Source: Pseudomonas putida (GTDB lineage Bacteria; Pseudomonadota; Gammaproteobacteria; Pseudomonadales; Pseudomonadaceae). From it: a stretch of DNA of 64,000 nucleotides. The stretch spans positions 3,224,001-3,288,000 of the forward strand of contig NZ_CP011789.1 of assembly GCF_001636055.1 (NCBI RefSeq). The letters are read 5' to 3'. Shown here one piece after another: positions 26,704 through 35,010 of the stretch; positions within the stretch are counted from its first letter, which is position 1; the number at the start of each line of letters is the position of its first letter. The notes below the pieces were generated by a model that saw only the letters and a program-made list of their open reading frames with translations, did no database searches and was not told the DNA's origin. The position numbers and the translations under genes were made by a program.

Positions 26704-28205
26704 GCCAGTTGCACGTCCTTGAGGAAGCGGCCCATGCGCTCGCTGCGGTTGTCGAGCAACTCGCGCGGCGCACCGGCCTGGATGATCTCCCCGCGTTCCA
26801 TGAACACCACGCGGTCGGAGACCTGGAAGGCGAATTTCATTTCATGGGTGACGATGACCATGGTCATGCCCTCGCGCGCGAGGTCCTCGATTACCTTGAG
26901 CACATCACCGACCAGTTCCGGATCAAGCGCCGAGGTCGGCTCGTCGAACAGCATCACCTGCGGGCGCATCGCCAGTGCCCGGGCAATCGCCACCCTTTGC
27001 TGTTGCCCGCCGGAGAGCTGGTGCGGGTACTTGCCGGCGTGCTCGCGCAGGCCGACCTTGCTCAGCAGCGCCAAGCCAAAGGCGCGTAGCTCGGAGTCGC
27101 TGGCATGGCCGTGGTGACGCGGGGCGAGCATCACGTTCTCCAGCACGGTCTTGTGCGGGAACAGGTTGAAGCCCTGGAATACCATCCCCACCTGGACGAT
27201 GCCCTCCATGTGCACGCGACTGCCAAGGCTGCCGCCGTCTTCGTCACGCCCGCGCAGGAAGGGGGCGCCACACAGTTCGACCTGGCCACGATCCAGGGCC
27301 TCCAGGCCGTTGAGGGTACGGATCAACGTAGTCTTGCCCGACCCCGAAGGCCCGATGACCGACACCACTTCGCCGAAGCGGATATCCAGGTCGATGCCCT
27401 TGAGCACTTCCAGCTGGCCATAGTGCTTGCGTGCGCCGAGCACCCGCAGGGCGAAGTCGCCTTGCCTGGGGGCGGCCTCGCGCCGGACAGGCGCCGGTTG
27501 CGCCGGGCCATCGGCGATGGCCTTGGGCTGACGCCGGGTGACGTCAAGGTGCTGCTCAAGCCGACGCAACAGGTAACTGAACACCGTGACGATCAGCACG
27601 TAGTAGAAGGCGACCGCGAGCATGGTCTCCATCACCAGGAAGTTCTGCGTGTACAGCTGCTGGCCGACCAGCAGGATTTCCGACAGCGAGATCACCGACA
27701 CCAGCGAGGTCAGTTTGACGATGGTGATGTACTCGTTGGCCAGGGTCGGCAATGCCACCCGCAACGCTTGTGGAATCACGATCAGGCGCTGCACACCGGT
27801 GTAGCGGATACCCAACGCCTTGCCGGCCTCGAGTTGCCCCTTGGCCACAGCCAGCAGGCCGCCGCGATGAATCTCGGCGATATAGGCCGATTCGCTCAGC
27901 ACCAGGGCGATCAGGCCGGCGGCATAGGGGTTGGAGAGCAGCACGCTGGTCCCCGGGAATACCTGCGGCAGGTTGTAGACGAAGATCAGCAGCACCAGCA
28001 GCGGCAGGCTGCGGAAGAACCAGATGTACAGTGCCGCGCCGCGGTTCAGGGCGCGGTTGCTCGACTGCCGCGCCAGCGCCAGGACAAAGCCGAAGACGAT
28101 GCCCAGCAGCCAGGTCTCGACGCTCAACTCCACCACGGTGCCGACCGCCTTCCAGAAGTCGCCGTTGACCAGCAGGCCGGCGGCATAATCCCAATCGAAT
28201 TGCAT
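26700..28205 (-). CDS. fused polar amino acid ABC transporter permease-ATPase
   Basis: The 501-residue protein joins two ABC subunits. Residues 1-220 are a HisM-type permease (five membrane segments, EAGKALGIRYTGVQRLIVIPQALRVALP coupling loop). Residues about 250-501 form an ATPase with Walker A GPSGSGKTT, LSGGQQQR signature, Walker B VMLFDEPTSALD and an H-loop THE. This is a known natural fusion in Pseudomonas polar amino acid importers. RBS GGAG precedes the ATG. Upstream by 15 bp is the binding protein gene; downstream are GntR and DUF1989. Confidence 0.9.
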   Translation of the reverse strand: MQFDWDYAAGLLVNGDFWKAVGTVVELSVETWLLGIVFGFVLALARQSSNRALNRGAALYIWFFRSLPLLVLLIFVYNLPQVFPGTSVLLSNPYAAGLIALVLSESAYIAEIHRGGLLAVAKGQLEAGKALGIRYTGVQRLIVIPQALRVALPTLANEYITIVKLTSLVSVISLSEILLVGQQLYTQNFLVMETMLAVAFYYVLIVTVFSYLLRRLEQHLDVTRRQPKAIADGPAQPAPVRREAAPRQGDFALRVLGARKHYGQLEVLKGIDLDIRFGEVVSVIGPSGSGKTTLIRTLNGLEALDRGQVELCGAPFLRGRDEDGGSLGSRVHMEGIVQVGMVFQGFNLFPHKTVLENVMLAPRHHGHASDSELRAFGLALLSKVGLREHAGKYPHQLSGGQQQRVAIARALAMRPQVMLFDEPTSALDPELVGDVLKVIEDLAREGMTMVIVTHEMKFAFQVSDRVVFMERGEIIQAGAPRELLDNRSERMGRFLKDVQLA

Positions 28206-28220
28206 GCTCGACGCTCCTGC

Positions 28221-29046
28221 TTACTGCGCTGGCGCTTGAGGATTCTGGCCCAGGGCCTGGGCCACTTCGGCTGGGCTCGCCAAGGTTGTAGCGGCTCAAC
28301 AGCGTCTGGTATTCGCCACTGTGCTTCATGGCCTCGAGGCCTTGGCGCAGTTCAGCGAGCAGCGCATCGTTGCCCTTGCGCACGGCCAGGCCGATGACTA
28401 CGGGGTAGATCAGCTCGTGGGAGCTGATCACCACCCGACCCTTGAGCTTGTCGGCGGTGATGGCCGCCACCGCGGCGTCTTCGAACTGCACATCGACCGC
28501 CTTGGCCAGCAGGGCCTGGGCTGCCTCCGGGGAAGTGGGGAATTCACGCGAGTCGATCGGCGCCTGGCCGTTGGCCTCGCAGTGGCTTTTGGATAGCGCC
28601 ATCAGCTTGGGAATCCACGACCCACCCTTGATCGAGCCAATGCGCTTGCCGCACAGGTCCTGCGGCATTTGCGGGCGGAAACTGTCATCGGCACGCACCA
28701 TCAGCGAGGCACCGCTTTTGAGGTAGGGCAGGAAATCGACCTGCGCTGCGCGCTCCGGGGTGACGTAAAGGGCCGAGGCGACCACATCGAAGCGTCGAGC
28801 GTTGACGCCCATCACCAGGTTGGCAAAGCGGGTGTCCTGAAACTGGGGAGCGAGCTTGAGGTGCTGGCCGAGCAGGGTCATGAACTCAGGGTCGAAGCCG
28901 GCAGGCTTGCCTTGGTCGAGGTAGGTGTAGGGCGGGTAGGTGAGGTCCGAGCCGATGGACAGGCGATCGGACTGCAAGGTGCCGTCGGCGGCTTGTGCGG
29001 CGGCACTGAGGGTCAGGGCGAGGGTAAGGGCTGTTGCTCGGGACAT
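28221..29046 (-). pseudogene. ABC transporter substrate-binding protein with a 1-nt frameshift near its C-terminus
   Basis: The gene starts with a signal peptide (MSRATALTLALTLSAAAQA) and a SBP_bac_3 domain: DRLSIGSDLTYPPYTYLDQGKPAGFDPEF, DVVASALYVTPERAAQVDFL, and a final SGEYQTLLSRYNLGEP. After YNLGEP the frame shifts: one extra C in the CCC run at 28273-28275 sends translation into the wrong frame. Removing it restores AEVAQALGQNPQAPAQ and a TAA at 28221, 15 bp before the permease gene (about 275 residues). As read, the protein keeps its whole binding domain but gains a long wrong-frame tail over the permease gene. This may be a sequencing error, a real mutation or a frameshift; RBS GGAG precedes the ATG. 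Confidence 0.8.
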
Positions 29047-29064
29047 GAAGGACGCTCCACTTAT

Positions 29065-29079
29065 GATTGTTCAACAATC
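29065..29079. promoter_or_regulatory. GntR/FadR-type operator of the ABC-DUF1989 operon
   Basis: GATTGTTCAACAATC is a perfect 15-bp palindrome 19 bp upstream of the binding protein start. It contains TTGTTCAACAA, which fits the FCD-GntR consensus TNGTNNNACNA exactly. The operon encodes an FCD-GntR protein. Confidence 0.7.
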
Positions 29080-29164
29080 GGTGTGGAATCATTTATCAAT
29101 ACTCGTGCCAATGATGACCTTGGGGGATTGGGGACTGCCCGCGAAGATCTGCAGCGCCTGCTTC

Positions 29165-29270
29165 GCGGGCAAGTCGCAGCGGCGAACCGCCGCTCCTACA
29201 AAAGTACCGCATCGTCCACAAGGCAATGCCCCACCTCGCTCCCTGTAGGAGCGGGCTTGCCCGCGAAAAG
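29165..29270. repeat. one good REP copy and one degenerate inverted copy
   Basis: CCCTGTAGGAGCGGGCTTGC followed by CCGCGAAAAG (29241-29270) is a clear REP. The region 29161-29202 (CTTCGCGGGCAAG and CCGCTCCTACA) is a degenerate inverted partner with an internal insertion CGGCGAACCGCCG that forms its own small stem. They lie between the divergent ABC operon and cstA. Confidence 0.7.
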
Positions 29271-29297
29271 CGCACCGCAACCCTCACTGACAGCCCA

Positions 29298-29329
29298 TCT
29301 ACGTAGTTCTACGTAGCACTTACGCGTAG
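29298..29329. promoter_or_regulatory. repeated CTACGTAG motifs upstream of cstA
   Basis: TCTACGTAG occurs at 29298-29306 and again at 29308-29316, giving a 10-bp period (one helix turn). A third related motif, TTACGCGTAG, follows at 29321-29329. Each is palindromic. They end 113 bp before the cstA start, a typical position for activator sites. A NarL-type regulator gene lies downstream in the same region. Confidence 0.5.
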
Positions 29330-29442
29330 TACTGCGAATGTTCTTGTGGACCCAGTACGCCGAGAGTGTCGTCGTCCCTACCCGGGCACCCACAAAAACA
29401 AAAACCGTCGCCGGCACACCCGTCGCGACAGGAGAAATCCCG

Positions 29443-31500
29443 ATGACCAAACTGGCTACCCGAATTGCCTGGTTCGCCATTGCCTTGCTGGGCGCATTCG
29501 CGCTGGGCACCGTGGCGTTGCGCAGGGGCGAGGCCATCAGCGCCCTGTGGATCGTCACCGCAGCAGTCGCCATCTACCTCGTTGCCTACCGCTACTACAG
29601 CCTGTTCATCGCAAACAAGGTGATGCAACTGGACTCCACTCGCGCCACCCCGGCCGTGCTGCACAACGACGGGCTGGACTACGTACCGACCAACAAGCAC
29701 ATCCTCTTCGGACACCACTTCGCCGCTATCGCTGGCGCCGGCCCGCTGGTCGGCCCGGTGCTCGCCGCGCAGATGGGCTACTTGCCCGGCACGCTCTGGC
29801 TGATTGCCGGTGTGGTACTGGCAGGGGCCGTGCAGGACTTCATGGTCCTGTTCATCTCCACCCGCCGCAATGGCCGCTCCCTGGGCGACCTGGTACGCGA
29901 GGAAATGGGCTCGATCCCCGGAACCATCGCGCTGTTCGGCACTTTCCTGATCATGATCATCATCCTTGCGGTGCTGTCGCTGATCGTGGTCAAGGCCCTG
30001 GCCGAGAGCCCCTGGGGCATGTTCACGGTGATGGCGACCATCCCGATCGCCATGTTCATGGGGGTGTACCTGCGCTACCTGCGCCCAGGGCGCATCGGCG
30101 AGATCTCGGTAATCGGCGTGCTGCTGATGCTTGCATCGATCTGGGGCGGCGGTCTGGTTGCCGCAGATCCGGTGTGGGGCCCTGCGTTCACCTTCACCGG
30201 TGTGCAGATCACCTGGATGCTGATCGGCTATGGTTTCGTCGCCGCCGTGCTGCCGATCTGGCTGATCCTGGCACCACGCGACTACCTCTCGACCTTCCTC
30301 AAGATCGGCACCATCGTCGCGCTGGCCATCGGCATCCTGGTGATCGCGCCTGAGCTGAAGATGCCGGCCATCACCCAGTTCGTCGACGGCACAGGCCCCG
30401 TGTGGAAGGGGGCGCTGTTCCCGTTCCTGTTCATCACCATCGCCTGCGGCGCAGTGTCGGGCTTCCATGCGCTGATCAGCTCCGGCACCACGCCCAAACT
30501 GCTGGCCAACGAAAGCCATGCGCGCTACATCGGCTACGGCGCCATGCTGATGGAATCGTTCGTGGCGATCATGGCCATGGTCGCCGCCTCGGTGATCGAG
30601 CCAGGTGTGTACTTCGCCATGAACAGCCCGGCCGCCGTGGTCGGTGGCGATGTGGTCACCGTGGCGCAGACGGTCAGCAACTGGGGTTTCACCATCACTC
30701 CGGAAGTCCTCCAGCAGACCGCGACCGACATCGGCGAGCACTCGATCCTGGCCCGTGCCGGTGGTGCGCCGACGCTGGCGGTGGGGATCGCGCAGATCCT
30801 GCACCAGGCGCTGCCGGGTGAGAACACCATGGCCTTCTGGTACCACTTCGCGATCCTGTTCGAGGCGCTGTTCATCCTGACCGCCGTGGATGCCGGTACG
30901 CGTGCCGGGCGCTTCATGCTGCAGGACCTGCTGGGCAACTTCGTGCCTGCCTTGAAGAAGACCGACTCCTGGACCGCCAACGTGGTGGCCACCGCTGGCT
31001 GCGTGGCGATGTGGGGCTGGTTGCTGTACCAGGGGGTGATCGATCCACTGGGCGGCATCAACACCCTGTGGCCGCTGTTCGGCATCTCCAACCAGATGCT
31101 GGCCGGCATCGCCCTGATGCTCGCCTCGGTGGTGCTGATCCGCATGAAGCGCCAGCAGTATGTCTGGGTCACCTTGCTGCCGGCCGTATGGCTGCTGATC
31201 TGCACCACCACCGCGGGCCTGATCAAGCTGTTCGACCCCAACCCAGGCATGGGCTTCCTGGCGCTGGCGCGCAAGTACAGCGATGCCGCCGCAGCCGGGC
31301 AGGTGCTGGCACCTGCCAAGGACCTGGCGCAGATGCAGCATGTGATCTTCAACGCCTACACCAACGCCGTGCTGACCGGGTTGTTCCTGTTCGTGGTGCT
31401 GAGCATCCTGTGCTTTGCCGTGAAGGTCGGCCGGCGAGCCTGGGTCAAGCCTGAGCGCAGCGACAAGGAGTCGCCGTTCCAGCCAATCCCCGACGCCTGA
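29443..31500 (+). CDS. cstA: carbon starvation protein CstA (peptide/pyruvate transporter family)
   Basis: The 685-residue protein has about 17-18 membrane segments and is close to E. coli CstA/BtsT in length and sequence: LDYVPTNKHILFGHHFAAIAGAGPLVGPVLAAQMGYLPGTLW, SGTTPKLL, DAGTRAGRFMLQDLLGNF, WPLFGISNQMLA. The family moves peptides or pyruvate into the cell when carbon is scarce. I chose the ATG at 29443 because ACAGGAGAAATCC precedes it; the frame is open upstream without an RBS. It is followed at once by its usual partner ybdD. Confidence 0.95.
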   Translation: MTKLATRIAWFAIALLGAFALGTVALRRGEAISALWIVTAAVAIYLVAYRYYSLFIANKVMQLDSTRATPAVLHNDGLDYVPTNKHILFGHHFAAIAGAGPLVGPVLAAQMGYLPGTLWLIAGVVLAGAVQDFMVLFISTRRNGRSLGDLVREEMGSIPGTIALFGTFLIMIIILAVLSLIVVKALAESPWGMFTVMATIPIAMFMGVYLRYLRPGRIGEISVIGVLLMLASIWGGGLVAADPVWGPAFTFTGVQITWMLIGYGFVAAVLPIWLILAPRDYLSTFLKIGTIVALAIGILVIAPELKMPAITQFVDGTGPVWKGALFPFLFITIACGAVSGFHALISSGTTPKLLANESHARYIGYGAMLMESFVAIMAMVAASVIEPGVYFAMNSPAAVVGGDVVTVAQTVSNWGFTITPEVLQQTATDIGEHSILARAGGAPTLAVGIAQILHQALPGENTMAFWYHFAILFEALFILTAVDAGTRAGRFMLQDLLGNFVPALKKTDSWTANVVATAGCVAMWGWLLYQGVIDPLGGINTLWPLFGISNQMLAGIALMLASVVLIRMKRQQYVWVTLLPAVWLLICTTTAGLIKLFDPNPGMGFLALARKYSDAAAAGQVLAPAKDLAQMQHVIFNAYTNAVLTGLFLFVVLSILCFAVKVGRRAWVKPERSDKESPFQPIPDA

Positions 31501-31511
31501 GGAAAGCTGCG

Positions 31512-31715
31512 ATGTTCAACAAACTGAGCAAGATGGGCAAATGCATGGGGCAGGCCGCGCGCATGCTGGTCGGCATGCCCGACTACGACACCTACCTCGA
31601 GCATATGCAGGCCCAATACCCCGGCGAGCCGGTGATGAGCCGCAAGGCGTTCTTCCGCGAGCGCCAGGACGCACGCTACAACGGTGCCAGCGGACGTCCG
31701 ACGCGTTGCTGCTGA
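31512..31715 (+). CDS. YbdD/YjiX family small protein
   Basis: The 67-residue protein (MGKCMGQAARMLVGMPDYDTYLEHM, YPGEPVMSRKAFFRERQDARY, ending CC) is the small soluble protein that accompanies CstA-type transporters in most gamma-proteobacteria. Its role is not firmly known; it probably assists or tunes the transporter. It lies 11 bp after cstA and is followed by a terminator. Confidence 0.9.
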   Translation: MFNKLSKMGKCMGQAARMLVGMPDYDTYLEHMQAQYPGEPVMSRKAFFRERQDARYNGASGRPTRCC

Positions 31716-31731
31716 ATTGATTGCCGTGTAA

Positions 31732-31761
31732 AAGGGGCGCCACGCTTGTCGTGGCGCCCTT
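31732..31761 (+). terminator. terminator of cstA-ybdD
   Basis: AAGGGGCGCCACG and CGTGGCGCCCTT form a 12-bp stem with one bulged G and a 6-nt loop. It lies 17 bp after the ybdD stop. A short T-rich stretch follows. Confidence 0.7.
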
Positions 31762-31821
31762 GTCATTTGTCGGGGCCACAGGCGAAGCTGACGCCGCGCC
31801 GCCCCCGCAACCGGAGTGACC

Positions 31822-33177
31822 ATGCAACTCAAGCACAAGATCGTCACGCTCAGTGTCTTGCCGCTGATCGTGTCGGTGCTGTTCATCTGCATCCTGGTGT
31901 TCGCCCAGAGCCGCAAGCTCGAGGAGGACCAGGCGCGCCTGGTCGAAAGCAGCATCATGGCGGCGAAAAAGGCCGAGCTGAAGAACTACCTGGGCCTGGC
32001 CATGAGCTTGATCGCGCCGTTGTACGACAGCGGCGCCGACGATGACGACACCCGCCAGCGTGCCTTGCAGATCCTGTCGCGGGCCAGTTTCGGCCTGGAC
32101 GGCTACTTCTTCGTCTACGATCGCCACGGCAAGAGCCTGATGCACCCGCGCCAGGCCGAACTGGTGGGCAAGGACCTCATCGGCATGACCGACAACAAGG
32201 GCCTGCTGGTGATCCAGGCGCTGCTCAAGAGCGCCGAACGCGGTGACGGCTACCAGTTGTACGACTGGCAGAAACCTTCCACCGGGCAGTCCACTGGCAA
32301 ACTGGCCTATGTGGTGATGCTCGAGCGCTGGGGCTGGATGCTCGGCACCGGTATCTACATCGACGATGTCGAGGTGGCCACGCTCAAGTCGCGTCAGGAG
32401 GTGGCCTCCGGCGTGCTGACCACGGTGCTGGCGATCGCGTCCTTCTCGTTACTGGCGGTACTGGTCATCTTTGCCGGCGGGTTGATGCTCAATGTCAGCG
32501 AGCACCGCCTGGCCGACCGCAAGCTGTCGGCGCTCAACCAGCGTATTGTCGATCTGCAGGAGGAGGAGCGTTCGCGGGTGGCGCGCGAACTGCACGACGG
32601 CATCAGCCAGGAACTGGTGTCGATCAAGTTCCAGTTCGAGCTCGCCGCGATGGAGCTGGACAACGGCCGCGCCGGCGGGCTGGACAACCTGCGCAACGGC
32701 ACCACTCGCCTGGCTTCGGCGATCGGTGAAGTGCGGCGGATCTCCCATGACCTGCGTCCCTCGCTGCTCGACACCCTGGGCCTTTCGCCGGCCATCGACC
32801 AGCATGTGCGCGACTTCGAGCAGCGCACTGGCATTCGTACCCAGTACGAGTGCGGGCTGACGGACATCGAGGTGGATGCCGAGCTTTCGCTGACGCTGTT
32901 CCGTATCATCCAGGAGGCGCTGGCCAATGTTGACCGCCACGCCAAGGCCAGTGTCGCGATCATTTCCATCTCTGCCCACGACGGGGTGCTGGTACTGCGC
33001 GTGGAAGACAACGGCATGGGCTTCGACCCGAGTGCGGCGTACGAAAGCCACGGCATTGGCCTGCGCAACCTGCGCGAGCGGGTCGAACATCACCGGGGCA
33101 GTTTCAGCATTGCGTCGTCTGCCGGGCGCACCGAGCTGCAGGTCCAGATACCCATGAACAATCCGAGGCTTGCATGA
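31822..33177 (+). CDS. membrane sensor histidine kinase with single-Cache domain (NarX/HisKA_3 type)
   Basis: The 451-residue protein has a first membrane segment at about 8-28 and a periplasmic sCache_2-like sensor at about 35-185 (YFFVYDRHGKSLMHP, GWMLGTGIYIDDVE), which usually binds small organic acids. A second membrane segment lies at about 197-223. It ends in a HisKA_3 dimerisation domain with phospho-His258 (RELHDGISQELV) and an HATPase with ALANVDRHA and VEDNGMGF. The ATG at 31822 follows CCGGAG; a GTG 6 nt earlier is also open. Its end overlaps the response regulator by 4 bp. Given the position it may sense pyruvate or a related acid and control cstA. Confidence 0.9.
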   Translation: MQLKHKIVTLSVLPLIVSVLFICILVFAQSRKLEEDQARLVESSIMAAKKAELKNYLGLAMSLIAPLYDSGADDDDTRQRALQILSRASFGLDGYFFVYDRHGKSLMHPRQAELVGKDLIGMTDNKGLLVIQALLKSAERGDGYQLYDWQKPSTGQSTGKLAYVVMLERWGWMLGTGIYIDDVEVATLKSRQEVASGVLTTVLAIASFSLLAVLVIFAGGLMLNVSEHRLADRKLSALNQRIVDLQEEERSRVARELHDGISQELVSIKFQFELAAMELDNGRAGGLDNLRNGTTRLASAIGEVRRISHDLRPSLLDTLGLSPAIDQHVRDFEQRTGIRTQYECGLTDIEVDAELSLTLFRIIQEALANVDRHAKASVAIISISAHDGVLVLRVEDNGMGFDPSAAYESHGIGLRNLRERVEHHRGSFSIASSAGRTELQVQIPMNNPRLA

Positions 33178-33806
33178 GCGAGACCACACCGATCCGCATT
33201 GCGCTGGTCGACGACCATGTGCTGGTACGTGACGGCGTCAAGGCACTGCTGGGCGCAATTGCCCATTTCCAGGTGGTCGGCCAGGCCGAATCCGGCGCCC
33301 AGGCGCTTGAGCTGGTGGCGTCGCTGGAGTTGGACATCCTGCTGGTGGATGTTGGCCTGCAGGATATGAACGGCCTGGAGCTGACCCGCCGCCTGTGTGG
33401 TTTGTACCCCGGCATCCGGGTGCTGATGCTGAGCATGTACGACAACCAGGAGTATGTGCGCACCTCGATCACGGCGGGGGCGAGGGGTTATGTGCTGAAG
33501 AACGCACCCTCCACCGAGCTGATAGCCGCGATCGAGGCAATTGCTGCCGGTGGCAGTTTCTACAGCCCGGAAATCGCCCGCAAGCTGGTCAGCAGCGGGC
33601 GCGACGAGAACGACCTGACCCCGCGTGAGCTACAGGTGCTGGCGATGATCGCCAGGGGTAGCAACAACAAGGAGATGGCCCGGGAGCTGGGCATCAGCGT
33701 GCGCACGGTGGAGACCTTCAGGCTGAGCATCCGGCGCAAGCTGAATATCGATACTCCGGCGGCACTGGTGAAGTACGCGCTGGAGCACGGGTTGGTGACG
33801 CTCTGA
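33174..33806 (+). CDS. NarL/FixJ-family response regulator
   Basis: The 210-residue protein has a receiver domain with acidic pair VDDH (13-15), phospho-acceptor Asp59 (ILLVDVGL) and Lys in YVLKNA, and a C-terminal LuxR HTH (DLTPRELQVLAMIARGSNNKEMARELGISVRTVETF). It is the partner of the upstream kinase (ATGA overlap). A plausible target is the repeated CTACGTAG region in front of cstA. Confidence 0.92.
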   Translation: MSETTPIRIALVDDHVLVRDGVKALLGAIAHFQVVGQAESGAQALELVASLELDILLVDVGLQDMNGLELTRRLCGLYPGIRVLMLSMYDNQEYVRTSITAGARGYVLKNAPSTELIAAIEAIAAGGSFYSPEIARKLVSSGRDENDLTPRELQVLAMIARGSNNKEMARELGISVRTVETFRLSIRRKLNIDTPAALVKYALEHGLVTL

Positions 33807-33814
33807 GACTGCCC

Positions 33815-33839
33815 TATGAGAGCGGGTTTGCCCGCGAAG
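33815..33839. repeat. partial REP element
   Basis: TATGAGAGCGGGTTTGCCCGCGAAG carries the REP core palindrome (GCGGG-ttt-GCCCGC) in the 55-bp gap between two convergent genes, where it may also act as a terminator. Confidence 0.65.
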
Positions 33840-33861
33840 GGCTCACCCGCGAAGCGCCTGC

Positions 33862-35010
33862 TTACTTGAAGTCCCACTGCATCTGGGTCGCGATGCTCAC
33901 GCCGCTGGAAGAGCGTACGCACACATCCAGGTAGTCGGTGAAGCGCGGCGGCATGGCAATGCCCTCATCGAGCAGGCGGCGGTTGTCGAACAGGTAGTTC
34001 AGGTCGGCAAAACCGCTGTACAGGCGCAGGGCCCGCAGAACCAGGCGCGGGTTGGCCGGGCCGATGCGCGACTCGAAGCTGGCGGCCAGCTCCTTGAGGT
34101 TGTCGACATCGATCTTGCGGTAGCGCTCGCCCACCGGCGCGGCACCATTGGCCAAGGCGAACGCCTTGTCGATCTCGGCGAAGGTACACGCCGAATCATG
34201 CCCGGCGGAGATGTGGTAGAGGTCGTGGCTCAGGCGCGGCTTGAGGGTCAGGCCGATCAGCGCCTCGGCGCAGTAGTCCACTGGAATCACGTCGATCTGT
34301 TCGTCGAGGCCACAGGTGAAGCTTTCCAGGGCGAAGCCCATGCGGAACACCCAGAAGATGCTGCCAGAGGCCTGGCAACCCAGGCTGCGGTGACCGACCA
34401 CGATCGAGGGGCGTGCCACCACCAGCGGCAGGGCCGGCAGTTCCTCGCGCATGCGTCGTTCGATCTCGGCCTTGGAAGCGGTGTAGTCCACCAGTTGCTG
34501 TTCGGCGTCCGGGAACTCCCAGGACTCGCTGATCGGCGATTCACGCTCAGGGCCGCAGCACATGGCTGTGCCCACATGGAGGAAACGCTTGAGGCGTTTG
34601 GAGCGGCTCATCACCTCGGCGAAGGCGAAGGTGCCCTCGACGTTGACTGGCCAGATGGTCGGGTTCTTCGAGAACGACGCCACGGCAGCGCAGTTGATGA
34701 CCCGATCGACGTCCAGCAGGCGCGGCGTTTCGCGCGCCAGCCAGGAGGTGTCGAGGAAGTCGCCGCAAATGATCTGCTCTGCGTTCAGCGCCAGGCATTC
34801 GGCATGGCTGACGCCATGCTGTTGCAGGTTGTCGCGCAGGCGCTCCAGCCCTTGCCCGGCGTTTTCGGCGCGGACCAGAAACACCAGTTGCGGGCCCTGG
34901 CCGTTGGTGATCAGCTGGGCGACGACCGACCCGCCGAGGAAGCCCGTGGCGCCGGTAATCAGGATGCGTTCGGGGGTAGCGGTAAAGATAATTGGTGCGT
35001 GCGTGTTCAT
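33862..35010 (-). CDS. thioester reductase-like / male-sterility-type NAD(P)-dependent oxidoreductase
   Basis: The 382-residue extended SDR has a cofactor motif (TGATGFLGG, residues 19-27), INCAA and VNVEGT, and the catalytic YTASK (Tyr176, Lys180), arranged as in thioester reductase domains and fatty acyl-CoA reductases. No carrier-protein or adenylation gene is next to it. The ATG at 35010 follows GAGGA; a TTG 12 nt upstream is less likely. It stands alone between two operons. The substrate (acyl carrier protein thioester, acyl-CoA or sugar nucleotide) cannot be set from the sequence. Confidence 0.75.
   Translation of the reverse strand: MNTHAPIIFTATPERILITGATGFLGGSVVAQLITNGQGPQLVFLVRAENAGQGLERLRDNLQQHGVSHAECLALNAEQIICGDFLDTSWLARETPRLLDVDRVINCAAVASFSKNPTIWPVNVEGTFAFAEVMSRSKRLKRFLHVGTAMCCGPERESPISESWEFPDAEQQLVDYTASKAEIERRMREELPALPLVVARPSIVVGHRSLGCQASGSIFWVFRMGFALESFTCGLDEQIDVIPVDYCAEALIGLTLKPRLSHDLYHISAGHDSACTFAEIDKAFALANGAAPVGERYRKIDVDNLKELAASFESRIGPANPRLVLRALRLYSGFADLNYLFDNRRLLDEGIAMPPRFTDYLDVCVRSSSGVSIATQMQWDFK

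Noticed and set aside
27556..28220. Long C-terminal extension of the ABC binding protein
   Set aside because: It comes from a frameshift; the same DNA encodes the permease in another frame with clear ABC motifs.
29320..31341. A 673-codon open frame on the minus strand
   Set aside because: It lies wholly opposite cstA, has a His/Gln/Asp-rich composition typical of antisense frames in GC-rich genes, no RBS and no recognisable domain.
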